Shown here one piece after another: positions 42,832-51,158 of a stretch of 64,000 bases of DNA; position 1 is the first letter of the stretch, and each line of letters opens with the position of its first letter. Under the pieces are notes generated by a model that saw nothing but the letters and a program-made list of their open reading frames with translations, did not search any database and was not told the DNA's origin. The stretch is from Vescimonas fastidiosa (GTDB lineage Bacteria > Bacillota > Clostridia > Oscillospirales > Oscillospiraceae), in assembly GCF_018326305.1 (NCBI RefSeq), contig NZ_AP023415.1:1437010-1501009 (forward strand), given 5' to 3'. Both the position numbers and the translations under genes were made by a program.

Positions 42832-44796
42832 TCATTTCCCCCGGCGTTTTTTGGCAAAGGCGTCCTTTTTTCGCTGGGGCATTTTCCCCTTTTGCCCCGG
42901 GTTCTCCGGGCGCTTATGGCGGAAATTCCCGCCCCGTCCCTGCTCCCGGCGCTGGGGCGCCGGTGGCTCCTCTGGCTTCTTGCCGAAGTATTTCTCCCCC
43001 TTTTGGGGGCGAATCAGGCACTTTTCCTCGTACCCGATCAGATCTGTCCGCTCCGCCTTCTCCAGAGCCTCTATGACCAAGGGCCGCAGGTCCTTGCGTC
43101 CCCACTGCAGCAGCGCCCGCTGCAGGGCCTTCTCGTGGGGGCTCCGGGCCACATAGACCTCCGTCATATCCCGGGGGTCGATGCCCGTGTAGTACATACA
43201 GGTGGAGAGGGTCCCCGGCGTGGGGTAAAAGTCCTGCACCTGCTCCGGCAGATGTCCGGTTCTGTGCAAAAACTCCGCCAGGCGCACGCTGTCCCGGAGG
43301 GTGCAGCCCGGGTGGGACGACATGAGGTAGGGCACCAGGTACTGCTCCTTGTGATCTGCCTCGTTGAGCCGCTGGTACTTGCGCCAAAACCGCTCAAACA
43401 CATCGAAATGGGGCTTGCCCATATAGTCCAGCACCGAGGCAACGCAGTGCTCCGGAGCCACCTTCAGCTGGCCGCTGATGTGGTAGTCCACCAATTCCTT
43501 AAAAAACTCCTGATTCTTGTCCTGAAGCATATAGTCGTAGCGGATGCCGCTGCGAACGAACACCTTCTTTACCCCCGGCAGGGCCCGCAGCCGCCGCAAA
43601 AGCTCCGTGTATTCCGAGTGGTCCGCATCCAGATTCTTGCACGGCTCCGGGGCCAGACAGCTTCGGTTTTTACAGCAGCCGTGCTTCTTCTGCCCCGGGC
43701 AGGAGGCATGGCGGAAGTTGGCCGTAGGCCCGCCCACATCGTGGATGTAGCCCTTGAACTGCGGGTCCTTCGTAAGAATCTCCGCCTCCCGCAAAACGGA
43801 CTCAATGCTCCGGGAGGTGACCATCCGCCCCTGATGAAAGGTCAGCGCGCAGAAGTTGCAGCCGCCGAAGCAGCCCCGGTTGTGGGCAATGGAAAACCGC
43901 ACCTCCTCAATGGCCGGGACGGGCTCCTTATACATGGGATGCACCTCTCGCACAAAGGGCAGGTCGTAGAGCCTGTCCAGCTCCTCCCGGGGCAGGGGGC
44001 GCTGGGGCGGATTCACAATGAGAAACCGCCCCTGACAGGGCTGCACCACGCCGCAGCCCCGAATGGGGTCATTTTCATCGTACTGGAGCTTGGTGGCCAG
44101 GGCGTATGCCTTTTTATCCTCCAGGACGCTCTCGTAGGAGGGTACCGTCACAGGCCGGTATATGCATTTTTCCGCATTCTGGCTTAAAAAAGCCGTCCCC
44201 CGGACATCGGTAATATCCTCCACAGGCACTTTCTTGGAAAGGCGCCGGGCAATTTCCTTGGTGGCCGTCTCTCCCATGCCGTACACCAGCAGATCCGCCG
44301 GCGCATCAAAGAGAATGGGGCGGCGCACCTTGTCGTCCCAGTAGTCATAGTGGGCAAAGCGCCGCAGCGACGCCTCCAGCCCGCCGATGATAATAGGGGT
44401 GCCGCTTCCGAAGGCCTCCCGGGCCCGGTTGGCATACACGATGGTAGCCCGGTCCGGCCGACAGCCCATCTTACCCCCGGGGGAATAGAGGTCCTTGTCC
44501 CGGCGCCGCTTAGCCACGGTGTAGTGGGCCACCATGCTGTCCAGGTTGCCCCCGCCGATGAACACGCCAAACCGAGGCTTTCCCATGTCGGTGAAGGGGG
44601 TGCAGTCGTGCCAGTCCGGCTGGGCCAGCACCGCCACCCGGTAGCCCTCTGCCTCCAGAAGCCGGGCGATAAGGGTGCTGCCGAAGCTGGGGTGGTCGAT
44701 GTAGGCGTCGGCCATCACCACCAAAAAGTCGTAGTAGTACCACTCCCGAGCCCGCATCTCCTCCCGGCTCACCGGCAGAAATTCCGTTCCTCTCAT
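42832..44796 (-). CDS. YgiQ-family radical SAM protein
   Basis: A 654-residue protein of the YgiQ family. The N-terminal half resembles a cobalamin-binding-like region (RARE W-YYYD, FGVFIGGGNLDSMV, GGLEASLRRFAHYD), and the centre has the radical SAM motif CFGGCNFC. The C-terminus is strongly basic with runs of Lys, Arg and Pro, which suggests nucleic acid or ribosome contact. The reaction of this family is not established. The stop overlaps nothing downstream; its start overlaps the previous gene by 4 bases. Confidence 0.9.
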   Translation of the reverse strand: MRGTEFLPVSREEMRAREWYYYDFLVVMADAYIDHPSFGSTLIARLLEAEGYRVAVLAQPDWHDCTPFTDMGKPRFGVFIGGGNLDSMVAHYTVAKRRRDKDLYSPGGKMGCRPDRATIVYANRAREAFGSGTPIIIGGLEASLRRFAHYDYWDDKVRRPILFDAPADLLVYGMGETATKEIARRLSKKVPVEDITDVRGTAFLSQNAEKCIYRPVTVPSYESVLEDKKAYALATKLQYDENDPIRGCGVVQPCQGRFLIVNPPQRPLPREELDRLYDLPFVREVHPMYKEPVPAIEEVRFSIAHNRGCFGGCNFCALTFHQGRMVTSRSIESVLREAEILTKDPQFKGYIHDVGGPTANFRHASCPGQKKHGCCKNRSCLAPEPCKNLDADHSEYTELLRRLRALPGVKKVFVRSGIRYDYMLQDKNQEFFKELVDYHISGQLKVAPEHCVASVLDYMGKPHFDVFERFWRKYQRLNEADHKEQYLVPYLMSSHPGCTLRDSVRLAEFLHRTGHLPEQVQDFYPTPGTLSTCMYYTGIDPRDMTEVYVARSPHEKALQRALLQWGRKDLRPLVIEALEKAERTDLIGYEEKCLIRPQKGEKYFGKKPEEPPAPQRREQGRGGNFRHKRPENPGQKGKMPQRKKDAFAKKRRGK

Positions 44797-45821
44797 ACCT
44801 GCTCTCCGTATCCTATGTAAAGGTCCATGTAGCCCTGGGGCGTCTTTTCAAACCCGTAGTGACGGAAAAAGCTCTCCGTCTCCTCATTGGGACAGTGGAG
44901 GCGGATGTGCTCCACACCCTTCTCCCGGTAGTACTGCACGGCCTGGCCCAGGGGACCGATGCCCCGGTTCAGCCCCCGCCAGGCGGGCAGCAGTCCGTAG
45001 TATCCGATCCAGCCCACGCCGGGCTCCTTCTGCGGCAGAAGCTGCACGCCCCCTGCCAGCTCACCGCCGTGCAGGACGGCAATGCCCTGACCCTCCGGGC
45101 CGATGCCCAGGGCCTTTCGCTGGGCCTCCGTCATGGGCAGATAGTACATATCGCTCTCCAGCATCCGCTCATCCTTCCACCACTTCTGCTTGGCAAAGGT
45201 GGACAGGTGCGCGTCTATCAGGTGGTGATTGTCGTCCCGGTACAGCACGGTAAACCCGTCCTCGTCATACTCCAGCAGGGAGATGGCCGTATTGTCCCCG
45301 TGGGGGGTGCTGCCCAGCTCGCTGAGAGGATAGCCCTCCAGGGTGCCCAGCACCATCCGCAGGGCCGCTCCGTGGCTGAATACCGCCACGGTCTTGCCAT
45401 CGTTCTCCTTGGCAATTTTCGTCAGCGCCGGGAGAAAACGATCCAGCACCTGCCGGGCCGTCTCGCCCCCGGGCACCTGCCAGCGGTCTAAGTGCCGGTT
45501 AAAGTCTACGATGCGGGCCTCGTCCTCCATCCGCAGAGACTGCCAGGTGTGGCCCTCCCAGACGCCCATGTTCACCTCCCGCAGATTCGGATCGGTGTGC
45601 AGGGGCAGGTGTCGGGGCAGATATGCCGCCGTAGCCGTGGTGCAGGTGCGGAACAGGTCGCTGCTGTACACCGCGTCGATGGGGATGTGTGCAAGCCGCT
45701 GCTGCAAAACTGCGATCTGCTTATATCCCCGGGCGGTGATGAGGCCGTTATAATGGCCGTGGGCGATGCGATAGAGGTTCCCCTCCGCCTCCGCATGCCG
45801 TACTAAATAAATGCGGGTCAT
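44793..45821 (-). CDS. Histidine phosphatase-GNAT acetyltransferase fusion
   Basis: A 342-residue protein with two enzymes in one chain. Residues 1-205 are a histidine phosphatase of the phosphoglycerate mutase/CobC superfamily: LVRHAEAEGN with the catalytic histidine, SSDLFRTCTTA, and FSHGAALRM with the second histidine. Residues about 225-342 are a GNAT domain (GYYGLLPAWRGLNRGIGPLG as the acetyl-CoA loop, HCPNEETESFFRHYGFEK). I do not know a studied protein with this order. It overlaps ygiQ by 4 bases and follows the PyrF-like gene by 10, so the three form an operon. Confidence 0.85.
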   Translation of the reverse strand: MTRIYLVRHAEAEGNLYRIAHGHYNGLITARGYKQIAVLQQRLAHIPIDAVYSSDLFRTCTTATAAYLPRHLPLHTDPNLREVNMGVWEGHTWQSLRMEDEARIVDFNRHLDRWQVPGGETARQVLDRFLPALTKIAKENDGKTVAVFSHGAALRMVLGTLEGYPLSELGSTPHGDNTAISLLEYDEDGFTVLYRDDNHHLIDAHLSTFAKQKWWKDERMLESDMYYLPMTEAQRKALGIGPEGQGIAVLHGGELAGGVQLLPQKEPGVGWIGYYGLLPAWRGLNRGIGPLGQAVQYYREKGVEHIRLHCPNEETESFFRHYGFEKTPQGYMDLYIGYGEQV

Positions 45822-45831
45822 GGTGCTCTCC

Positions 45832-46599
45832 TTACAGTACTTGAATGGTTTTCTTCATGGTGGCCACGGCCTCCTGTGCGGCGGCGGCCATGTCCGGGGC
45901 ATATTGGATGCTCTCGTCTGCGATCATGGCCCCGTGGCCGTATTCGTCAAAGGCCGGGTAGGCGTTGTCCCCGTCGCAGCAGGCCAGCAGCAGGAAGGTG
46001 TCCTTCAGCCGGCGGCGCAGGTCCTTGATGTCCAGGCTATACCCGGTCTCCGCCATAGCTCCGGCGCCAAACCGGGCCGCCTGCTCTCCGGCGGCCAAAA
46101 ATACCTGACGATCTCCGGCCATGAGGTTTTGCACCGACCCGGTCCCAGCGTCCCGGGTCCGCAGCACGGCGAACACCGCCTTATCCTCCGGAGGCGCCCA
46201 GCTCTCTGCGCTGCCGTAGGGCAGCACCGTCACGGCATCGGCGTTTACGCCGCCCCCCAGCCACGGCTCCATCCCGGCGCACCGGGCGTCTACAACGGTG
46301 TACATCCCCTGACTTTTCGCCATGTTCACCAGGTTGGAAAGCACATCCATCCCCATGAATCCTTGACGCAGGTAAGGCTCTGCCCGCAGGATCACCGCCG
46401 GCAGCAGCTCCGCCGTCTGGGAAATGGCCTGGCTCCCGTGATAGCGCAGGGCCTCGGCGTGGGCCATAGGGCAATCGCCGTACATATTTGTGAAATTATT
46501 CAAAAACTTACCGTCCAGCCGCTCCTCATCGGGGTTCAGTACCAGCGCCACCGGGGTTTTACGGCGGCGGATGCACGCTTGCAGGCGCTCTATCGACAT
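45832..46599 (-). CDS. Orotidine 5'-phosphate decarboxylase-like protein lacking catalytic residues
   Basis: A 255-residue protein that follows the PyrF fold along its length: MSIERLQACI at the start, then NADAVTVLPYGSAESW, VFAVLRTRDAGTGSVQ and a C-terminal AFDEYGHGAM segment. The catalytic DxKxxD motif, expected where the sequence reads VVDARCAGME, is lost. The GLDP start motif reads LVLNPDEE, and the phosphate-binding arginine near the end (NSSRxI in active enzymes) is replaced by ADESI. It is therefore probably a non-catalytic relative, perhaps a nucleotide sensor. It is the first gene of the operon with the phosphatase-GNAT and YgiQ genes. Confidence 0.65.
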   Translation of the reverse strand: MSIERLQACIRRRKTPVALVLNPDEERLDGKFLNNFTNMYGDCPMAHAEALRYHGSQAISQTAELLPAVILRAEPYLRQGFMGMDVLSNLVNMAKSQGMYTVVDARCAGMEPWLGGGVNADAVTVLPYGSAESWAPPEDKAVFAVLRTRDAGTGSVQNLMAGDRQVFLAAGEQAARFGAGAMAETGYSLDIKDLRRRLKDTFLLLACCDGDNAYPAFDEYGHGAMIADESIQYAPDMAAAAQEAVATMKKTIQVL

Positions 46600-46629
46600 A
46601 AAAATACTCCTTTTTTGAATAGTATTAAA

Positions 46630-46822
46630 AAATAAAAAGCCTCGCAGAGTTTGCCGCCCGCAGGCGGCAAAAAATTGAAATCATTTTTCACCGTGACATG
46701 TGCATGGGGAAAAATACCTCTCAGGCTGCAAGTGTGGAATTTTGCCGTCTTGCGACAAAATTATGCGCGCAGCAGACTGTAAGCCTTTTGTCGGAAAATT
46801 CCGGAGGAATTTTCGACAGTTT
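46630..46822 (-). repeat. Family A element, diverged full copy (copy 6, inverted)
   Basis: Same order of four hairpins as copies 1 and 2 but with many substitutions. Stems are kept: AATTTTGTCG with CGGCAAAATT, and TTTTTC with GAAAAA around the same CACATGTC loop. It lies in the spacer between the divergent PyrF-like and small-protein genes. Confidence 0.75.
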
Positions 46823-46921
46823 TTATTATACTCCCTACGGCGGAATTTGGCAACGCCCCCGCCGTATTTTCCCCATAAACCGGGAGATACTGATGGCGTA
46901 GGTCAAAGGAGTGAAAATAAA

Positions 46922-47098
46922 ATGTGTAAAAAAGGATTTCTCTGCGGCATGGCCGTGGGTGTCGTGGTGGGCGTCACCGCCGAGCTGGTGGCCTGTCCCC
47001 GGCCCAAATGCCGCAAGACCGCTGTGGGCCAGGCTATGCAGCGCATGGGCAACGCCCTGGACAGCGCCATGGTCTCCGTGGCGAAAAAACTGGAGTGA
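46922..47098 (+). CDS. Small YtxH-like membrane-associated protein
   Basis: A 58-residue protein. Residues 6-24 are a glycine-rich hydrophobic helix (FLCGMAVGVVVGVTAELV) with GxxxG spacing; the rest is basic and amphipathic (QAMQRMGNALDSAMVSVAKKL). This recalls YtxH-type proteins, whose role is unclear. The ATG follows AAAGGAGTGA; the long frame upstream runs through repeat copy 6 and is not real. Confidence 0.6.
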   Translation: MCKKGFLCGMAVGVVVGVTAELVACPRPKCRKTAVGQAMQRMGNALDSAMVSVAKKLE

Positions 47099-47117
47099 TC
47101 CCGGCGGAGGAGCCGCG

Positions 47118-47153
47118 GTGGGCATGGTGCTTTTCAAAAGGTGCCATGCCCAC
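47118..47153 (+). terminator. Terminator of the small-protein gene
   Basis: GTGGGCATGG pairs with CCATGCCCAC with a T-rich tail. Confidence 0.65.
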
Positions 47154-47182
47154 AATTTGTTTCGATTTTTACCATTTATGTA

Positions 47183-47210
47183 TTGACAATGGGCAAATAT
47201 TTGGTATAAT
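47183..47210 (+). promoter_or_regulatory. Promoter of tRNA-Ser
   Basis: TTGACA at 47183-47188, 16-base spacer, TATAAT at 47205-47210. Confidence 0.85.
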
Positions 47211-47240
47211 AAATTTTGCTGTTCGCAGCAAAAAGAATAT

Positions 47241-47332
47241 GCAGTGGTATCGAAGAGGTCATAACGAGCACGACTGGAAATCGTGTTGTCGTCAAAAGCG
47301 GCACGAGGGTTCGAATCCCTCCCACTGCGCCA
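47241..47332 (+). tRNA. tRNA-Ser(GGA)
   Basis: 92 bases with CCA. Acceptor GCAGTGG/CCACTGC, anticodon loop CTGGAAA (anticodon GGA) and the long variable arm of serine tRNAs. Confidence 0.94.
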
Positions 47333-47342
47333 TGAGGAAAAG

Positions 47343-47377
47343 CCCCGGAAGCCCTGCGTTTCCGGGGTATTTTTTTG
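47343..47377 (+). terminator. Terminator of tRNA-Ser
   Basis: CCCCGGAA pairs with TTCCGGGG, then TATTTTTTT. Confidence 0.85.
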
Positions 47378-47415
47378 TTCGCTGAGGGCAAGCTCCGCAA
47401 TTTTTTCCAAGCCGT

Positions 47416-47449
47416 AAGCAAAGCCGCCCCGGAAGGAGCGGCTTTGCTT
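47416..47449 (-). terminator. Terminator of brnQ
   Basis: AAGCAAAGCCGC pairs with GCGGCTTTGCTT. Confidence 0.75.
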
Positions 47450-47466
47450 ATGTTGAAAAACGGCCG

Positions 47467-48786
47467 TTAGAGTTCCTTACGGGGCTCCGGAGAGCCGGCC
47501 CGATTGGAACGGAAGAGAGGGTTCAGCAGGGCGGCCGCTGCTGCAAAGATGACGGCGGGGAGAATCCAGCTCAGCCCCAGGTCGTACAGGGGCAGCGCCT
47601 CCAGGAAGGTGAGCTTGCCCACATACAGCTGCACCGTACACAGCACACTGGTGAGCAGAGCGCCCAGAGTGGCGGCCCGGCTGACGAAATCGGAGGTCTT
47701 GGGGACCACCAGGGAAATGAGAATCAGCACCAGAGCAGGAGGATACACCACATCCAGCACCGGAGCGGCGATGGAAACAATGCGGTCCAGGCCCAGGTTG
47801 GACACCACGGCGCTGAACACGCAGATGATGACCACAAACACCTTATACTTCACCTTGCCCCGGCACAGCTCGGAGAAATAAGCGGCGGCAGAGCTGGTGA
47901 GGGCGATGGCGGTGGTGACGCAGGCCAGGCCCACAACTGCGCCGAAGATAATCATGCCGCCCTTGCCCAAAAGCGCCCCAACAATGGCCATAATCAGCTC
48001 GGCACGGCCCACGGCACTGGTATACTGGCCGGAAACAGTGGCGCCCAAATAGGCAAGGCCCATATACACGGCCAGCAGCAGCACGCCTGCCAGCACGGCG
48101 CCGCCGCCTACCAGGCGCAGCTTGGACTTGCCGCCGGTATAGCCCTTATCGGTGACGCTCTGCAGCACGATGATGCCAAAGGGCAGGGCCGCCAGAGCGT
48201 CCATGGTCTGATAGCCGGACTTGATGCCGGTGACGGTGACATTGGCGATCTTGGGGGCGGTGAGGATATCGCCCAGGGGGCTGAAGATACCCTTGAGAAT
48301 GATGACAAACAGGCCCACCAGCAGCAGAGGCGTGAGGATCTTGCCCACGATGTCCACCACAGCGGACTCCTTGATACACAGGGCCAAAATGACGGCAAAA
48401 AACAAAATGGAGAACAGTACCGGGGAAACGCCGGGCAGATTGGGGGCGATGGCCATTTCAAAGGTGCTGGCGGAGGTGCGGGGAATGGCCACCATGGGTC
48501 CGATGCACAGAATGATGGCACACATGAGAATCTCGGCAGGGACGCGGCCTACCCGGTGCAGCACCGCCTCGCTGCTGCCTACCCGCAGCAGGGCAAACAT
48601 ACCCAGCAGGGCCAGGCCGATGTCGGCGATATAGTAAGCGGAAAAGCCCGCCAGCCACTGCTGGCCGGACTCCATGCCCAAATAGGGCGGAAAAATCACA
48701 TTGCCCGCGCCGAAAAACATGGAAAACAGCGCGAAGCCTACCACGATCACATCGCGGAAGAAATTGCTTTTCTTCTCTTCGTTCAT
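47467..48786 (-). CDS. brnQ: Branched-chain amino acid carrier BrnQ
   Basis: A 439-residue LIVCS-family symporter with about twelve membrane segments, importing leucine, isoleucine and valine with Na+ or H+. Characteristic parts are FALFSMFFGAGNVIFPPYLG at the N-terminus, AIPRTSAST and GYQTMDALAALPFG. The start at 48786 follows GAGGAG; the 17 codons upstream in the open frame lack support. It is divergent from the LysR gene. Confidence 0.93.
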   Translation of the reverse strand: MNEEKKSNFFRDVIVVGFALFSMFFGAGNVIFPPYLGMESGQQWLAGFSAYYIADIGLALLGMFALLRVGSSEAVLHRVGRVPAEILMCAIILCIGPMVAIPRTSASTFEMAIAPNLPGVSPVLFSILFFAVILALCIKESAVVDIVGKILTPLLLVGLFVIILKGIFSPLGDILTAPKIANVTVTGIKSGYQTMDALAALPFGIIVLQSVTDKGYTGGKSKLRLVGGGAVLAGVLLLAVYMGLAYLGATVSGQYTSAVGRAELIMAIVGALLGKGGMIIFGAVVGLACVTTAIALTSSAAAYFSELCRGKVKYKVFVVIICVFSAVVSNLGLDRIVSIAAPVLDVVYPPALVLILISLVVPKTSDFVSRAATLGALLTSVLCTVQLYVGKLTFLEALPLYDLGLSWILPAVIFAAAAALLNPLFRSNRAGSPEPRKEL

Positions 48787-48867
48787 ACAATACTCCTCTA
48801 TTATCCTCAAATCCTTATCCCTTTCCACCTTGGTCATGCAAGGCTTAAATTAAGGGTATCATTTTTT

Positions 48868-48909
48868 TCATGACAATGGAAATGAATGTTTTCTATTGAG
48901 TCATGACAA
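48868..48909. promoter_or_regulatory. Direct repeats TCATGACAA between brnQ and lysR
   Basis: TCATGACAA occurs at 48868-48876 and 48901-48909, 33 bases apart (about three helical turns), and a related GTCATGAAATTG at about 48988. One copy overlaps a probable brnQ -35 (TTGTCA on the minus strand). Fits binding sites of the divergent LysR regulator. The remainder of 48787-49084 is AT-rich and empty. Confidence 0.5.
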
Positions 48910-49084
48910 ATATTGAACGTCGACAAATTGCTTGATGAGCTAAATGGAAAAATTGGCAGAATATTAACAGATGCAGGATTGAAAAGGTCATGAAATTGTG
49001 ATATATTGAAAAATAATTTGTAGTTTTTTGTGAAAAATATACACTGAGTATTTTAGGCTTCGCTGATGGGAAAGAGAGGCAATT

Positions 49085-49936
49085 ATGAACGACAAAAAAC
49101 TGCGCGCGCTGCTGACAGCCGTGCAGTGCGGCAGTTTTGGCAAGGCTACGGCGCAGCTGGGCTACACCCAGTCGGCCATGACGCACATGGTGAATCGGCT
49201 GGAGGCCGAGCTGGGCTGCACGCTGCTGGTGCGCAGCAGTCACGGCGTGCGGCTATCGGAGGAGGGAGAGCAGCTTCTGCCCTATATGCAGGCGGTGATC
49301 GACGCGGGGGATGCCCTGCGGCGGGAGGCGGCGGCCCGGGGCAAGCTCCACGAGAACACCCTGCGCATTGGCTGCTTTGCCAGCATCGCCCGGGCAAGGC
49401 TGCCGGAGCTGCTGCGAAAATTCCGAAAAATCCACCCGGAGATCCGGGTGGATGTGCTGGTGCGGGGCTACGAGCTGGCCGCAGAGCTGGAGGAGGAAAA
49501 CATCCAGCTGGCCCTGGTGGACGAGGCCTGCGGCAAGGGCTTTTACTGGACGCCCCTGACGGACGCGCCCCTGGTGGCGGTGGTACCGCCGGACTTTTCC
49601 TGGAAGGAAGATACCATACCCCTGGAGCGGCTGCTGCAGGAGCCCTTTCTCTCCTGCCCGGAGCAATACATTGAGCGGATGCTGCCCCAGGACGCGGCCC
49701 GGGTGGAGGTAACGGCCTCGGACGACGCGGCCATCCTGTCCATGGTGGCGGGGGGCCTGGGCGTATCGGTGCTGTCGGCCTTTTCCCTGGCGGGATATGA
49801 GGGACAGGTGCGGGTGATCCCCCTGGCGCAGCCCATATCCCGGCGGCTGGGCGCGGCGGTAAAATCCCCCCCGGCAGCCAACACGGCGGCCCGGTATTTC
49901 TTGTCATTTTTGAAGCGGCAGTCCGCGCTCGGGTGA
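49085..49936 (+). CDS. LysR-family transcriptional regulator
   Basis: A 283-residue LysR protein. The winged HTH is at residues 1-60 (CGSFGKATAQLGYTQSAMTH, then NRLEAELGCTLLVRS), the effector-binding domain follows from about 90 (LRIGCFASIARARLPELLRKF). It faces brnQ, and LysR genes usually control the divergent neighbour, so amino acid uptake is a likely target. RBS AAAGAGAGG lies near the start. Confidence 0.88.
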   Translation: MNDKKLRALLTAVQCGSFGKATAQLGYTQSAMTHMVNRLEAELGCTLLVRSSHGVRLSEEGEQLLPYMQAVIDAGDALRREAAARGKLHENTLRIGCFASIARARLPELLRKFRKIHPEIRVDVLVRGYELAAELEEENIQLALVDEACGKGFYWTPLTDAPLVAVVPPDFSWKEDTIPLERLLQEPFLSCPEQYIERMLPQDAARVEVTASDDAAILSMVAGGLGVSVLSAFSLAGYEGQVRVIPLAQPISRRLGAAVKSPPAANTAARYFLSFLKRQSALG

Positions 49937-49947
49937 GGTGAATAAGA

Positions 49948-49978
49948 AACCTCCCATCCATTTGGCGGATGGGAGGTT
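49948..49978 (+). terminator. Terminator of the LysR gene
   Basis: AACCTCCCATCC pairs with GGATGGGAGGTT. Confidence 0.75.
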
Positions 49979-49979
49979 C

Positions 49980-50017
49980 AGCCTTTTGTCGGAAAACCCA
50001 GCGGGGTTTTCGACAGT
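49980..50017 (-). repeat. Family A element, first hairpin only (copy 7, inverted)
   Basis: TTTTGTCGGAAAACCC with GGGGTTTTCGACAG. It again sits exactly between two terminators of convergent genes. Confidence 0.65.
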
Positions 50018-50023
50018 CCCCAC

Positions 50024-50051
50024 AAAAAGCACCCCCGTGGGGGTGCTTTTT
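50024..50051 (-). terminator. Terminator of the Cys-Ala protein operon
   Basis: AAAAAGCACCCCC pairs with GGGGGTGCTTTTT. Confidence 0.85.
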
Positions 50052-50057
50052 GCGGTC

Positions 50058-51158
50058 TTAGCCCAGCTTTTCGCTGGAATCCTTATTCAGATGTATGGCG
50101 CCGTAGAGATTTTTGGCGCTGCAGCCGGCACGGCCACCGCCGGCACAGGCGCAGGCACAGGCACAGGCGCAGCTGCTGGCGCAGGCACAGTGGCTGCCGC
50201 CGCTGAAGCCGCCGCCGCCAAAGCCGCCACCGCGGCTGCCGCCGCCGAAGCCGCCCTTCCTGCCGCTGCTCTGGGGCGGGCGGGGCCGGGTTTTGGTACC
50301 CACGCTGCCGGGCCGGGGCCTGCCGCCGGGGCCCCGAGGGTACCACAGGCCATTGACGAACACATACCGGGTGCCGAAGCCGCCCACATAACGGCCTACG
50401 GAGGTGAGTATGGACACGATGAAGCATAGGACGGCGATCATAATGATGAAGCCGAAAATGGTGGCGATAGTGCTGCTGCGGGAGCTGTCATCATCATAAT
50501 AGGAATTATCATAGCCGCCGGGAAGGTTGTCCTTGCTATACTGGCTGTCCAGGGCCGTGGGCCAGTTATCGTAGGTAACGGCCAGGGGCAGCTTTTCCCC
50601 GTAGCCCATGTCGGTGGCGGTGAGGACATGGTCGCCGCCGTAGGTATCGCCGTCGGAGGCGGTGCCGGTGACACCCGCCGGGTCATGCCAGATGAGGGTC
50701 ATAGAGCCCACCCGGATGCTGTCGAACCAACCGGGGGTATACTCATAGCGGACGGTGCTGCCGTCCAGGGTATACATATACTCCTGCACCCAGGAATAGG
50801 AGAAGCTGAAAACCTCGCCCGCCCGGAAATCGTGGGTGAAGTCGATATAAACATAGCTGTTGTCATTCTGAATGTCGGCAATGTCGCCGCTGAGGGCGGT
50901 AAGCTCCCGAATGGAGCCGTTGGGAATGCCGATCTTCACGCCGCCCTGCTGGCTGTTGGTGGCGGGCAGGTCCTCCAGGGCCTGCCACTGAAAGCTGACC
51001 AGGATAGAGAGGCTGCCGTCATTGGTGTTGGGGGTGACATCCACCTGGTAGCTATGGATATAGTCATAGTCGCTGGCCCAGGCCGTCTGCACGGCGGCAG
51101 GGAGCAGAGCCGCCACCAGGAGCAGGCCCATCAGGAGGGATAAAAGCTTCTTTTTCAT
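50058..51158 (-). CDS. Secreted membrane-anchored protein with C-terminal Cys-Ala repeat, probable radical SAM substrate
   Basis: A 366-residue protein. A signal peptide (KKKLLSLLMGLLLVAALLPA, cleavage near AWA-SD) leads to a large extracytoplasmic beta-rich domain of about 210 residues, then one membrane segment (TIFGFIIMIAVLCFIVSIL) near residue 250. The cytoplasmic end is Gly-, Arg- and Pro-rich and finishes with a Gly/Ser stretch, HCACASSCACACACACAGGG, then RAGC and a short tail. That tail holds eight cysteines, seven alternating with alanine or serine. The regular, compact Cys pattern and a radical SAM gene overlapping by 4 bases suggest that the tail is modified. Start ATG at 51158; the longer frame lies inside the radical SAM gene. 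Confidence 0.8.
   Translation of the reverse strand: MKKKLLSLLMGLLLVAALLPAAVQTAWASDYDYIHSYQVDVTPNTNDGSLSILVSFQWQALEDLPATNSQQGGVKIGIPNGSIRELTALSGDIADIQNDNSYVYIDFTHDFRAGEVFSFSYSWVQEYMYTLDGSTVRYEYTPGWFDSIRVGSMTLIWHDPAGVTGTASDGDTYGGDHVLTATDMGYGEKLPLAVTYDNWPTALDSQYSKDNLPGGYDNSYYDDDSSRSSTIATIFGFIIMIAVLCFIVSILTSVGRYVGGFGTRYVFVNGLWYPRGPGGRPRPGSVGTKTRPRPPQSSGRKGGFGGGSRGGGFGGGGFSGGSHCACASSCACACACACAGGGRAGCSAKNLYGAIHLNKDSSEKLG

Noticed and set aside
46700..46921. N-terminal extension of the small protein through the repeat element
   Set aside because: The extension is translated repeat sequence, and the real start has AAAGGAG 8 bases upstream.
50087..50427. A CRISPR-like or tandem DNA repeat in the GC-rich tail of the Cys-Ala gene
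   Set aside because: The repetition is a short codon-level repeat (Cys-Ala and Gly-rich) inside a coding frame; no spacers or constant repeats.
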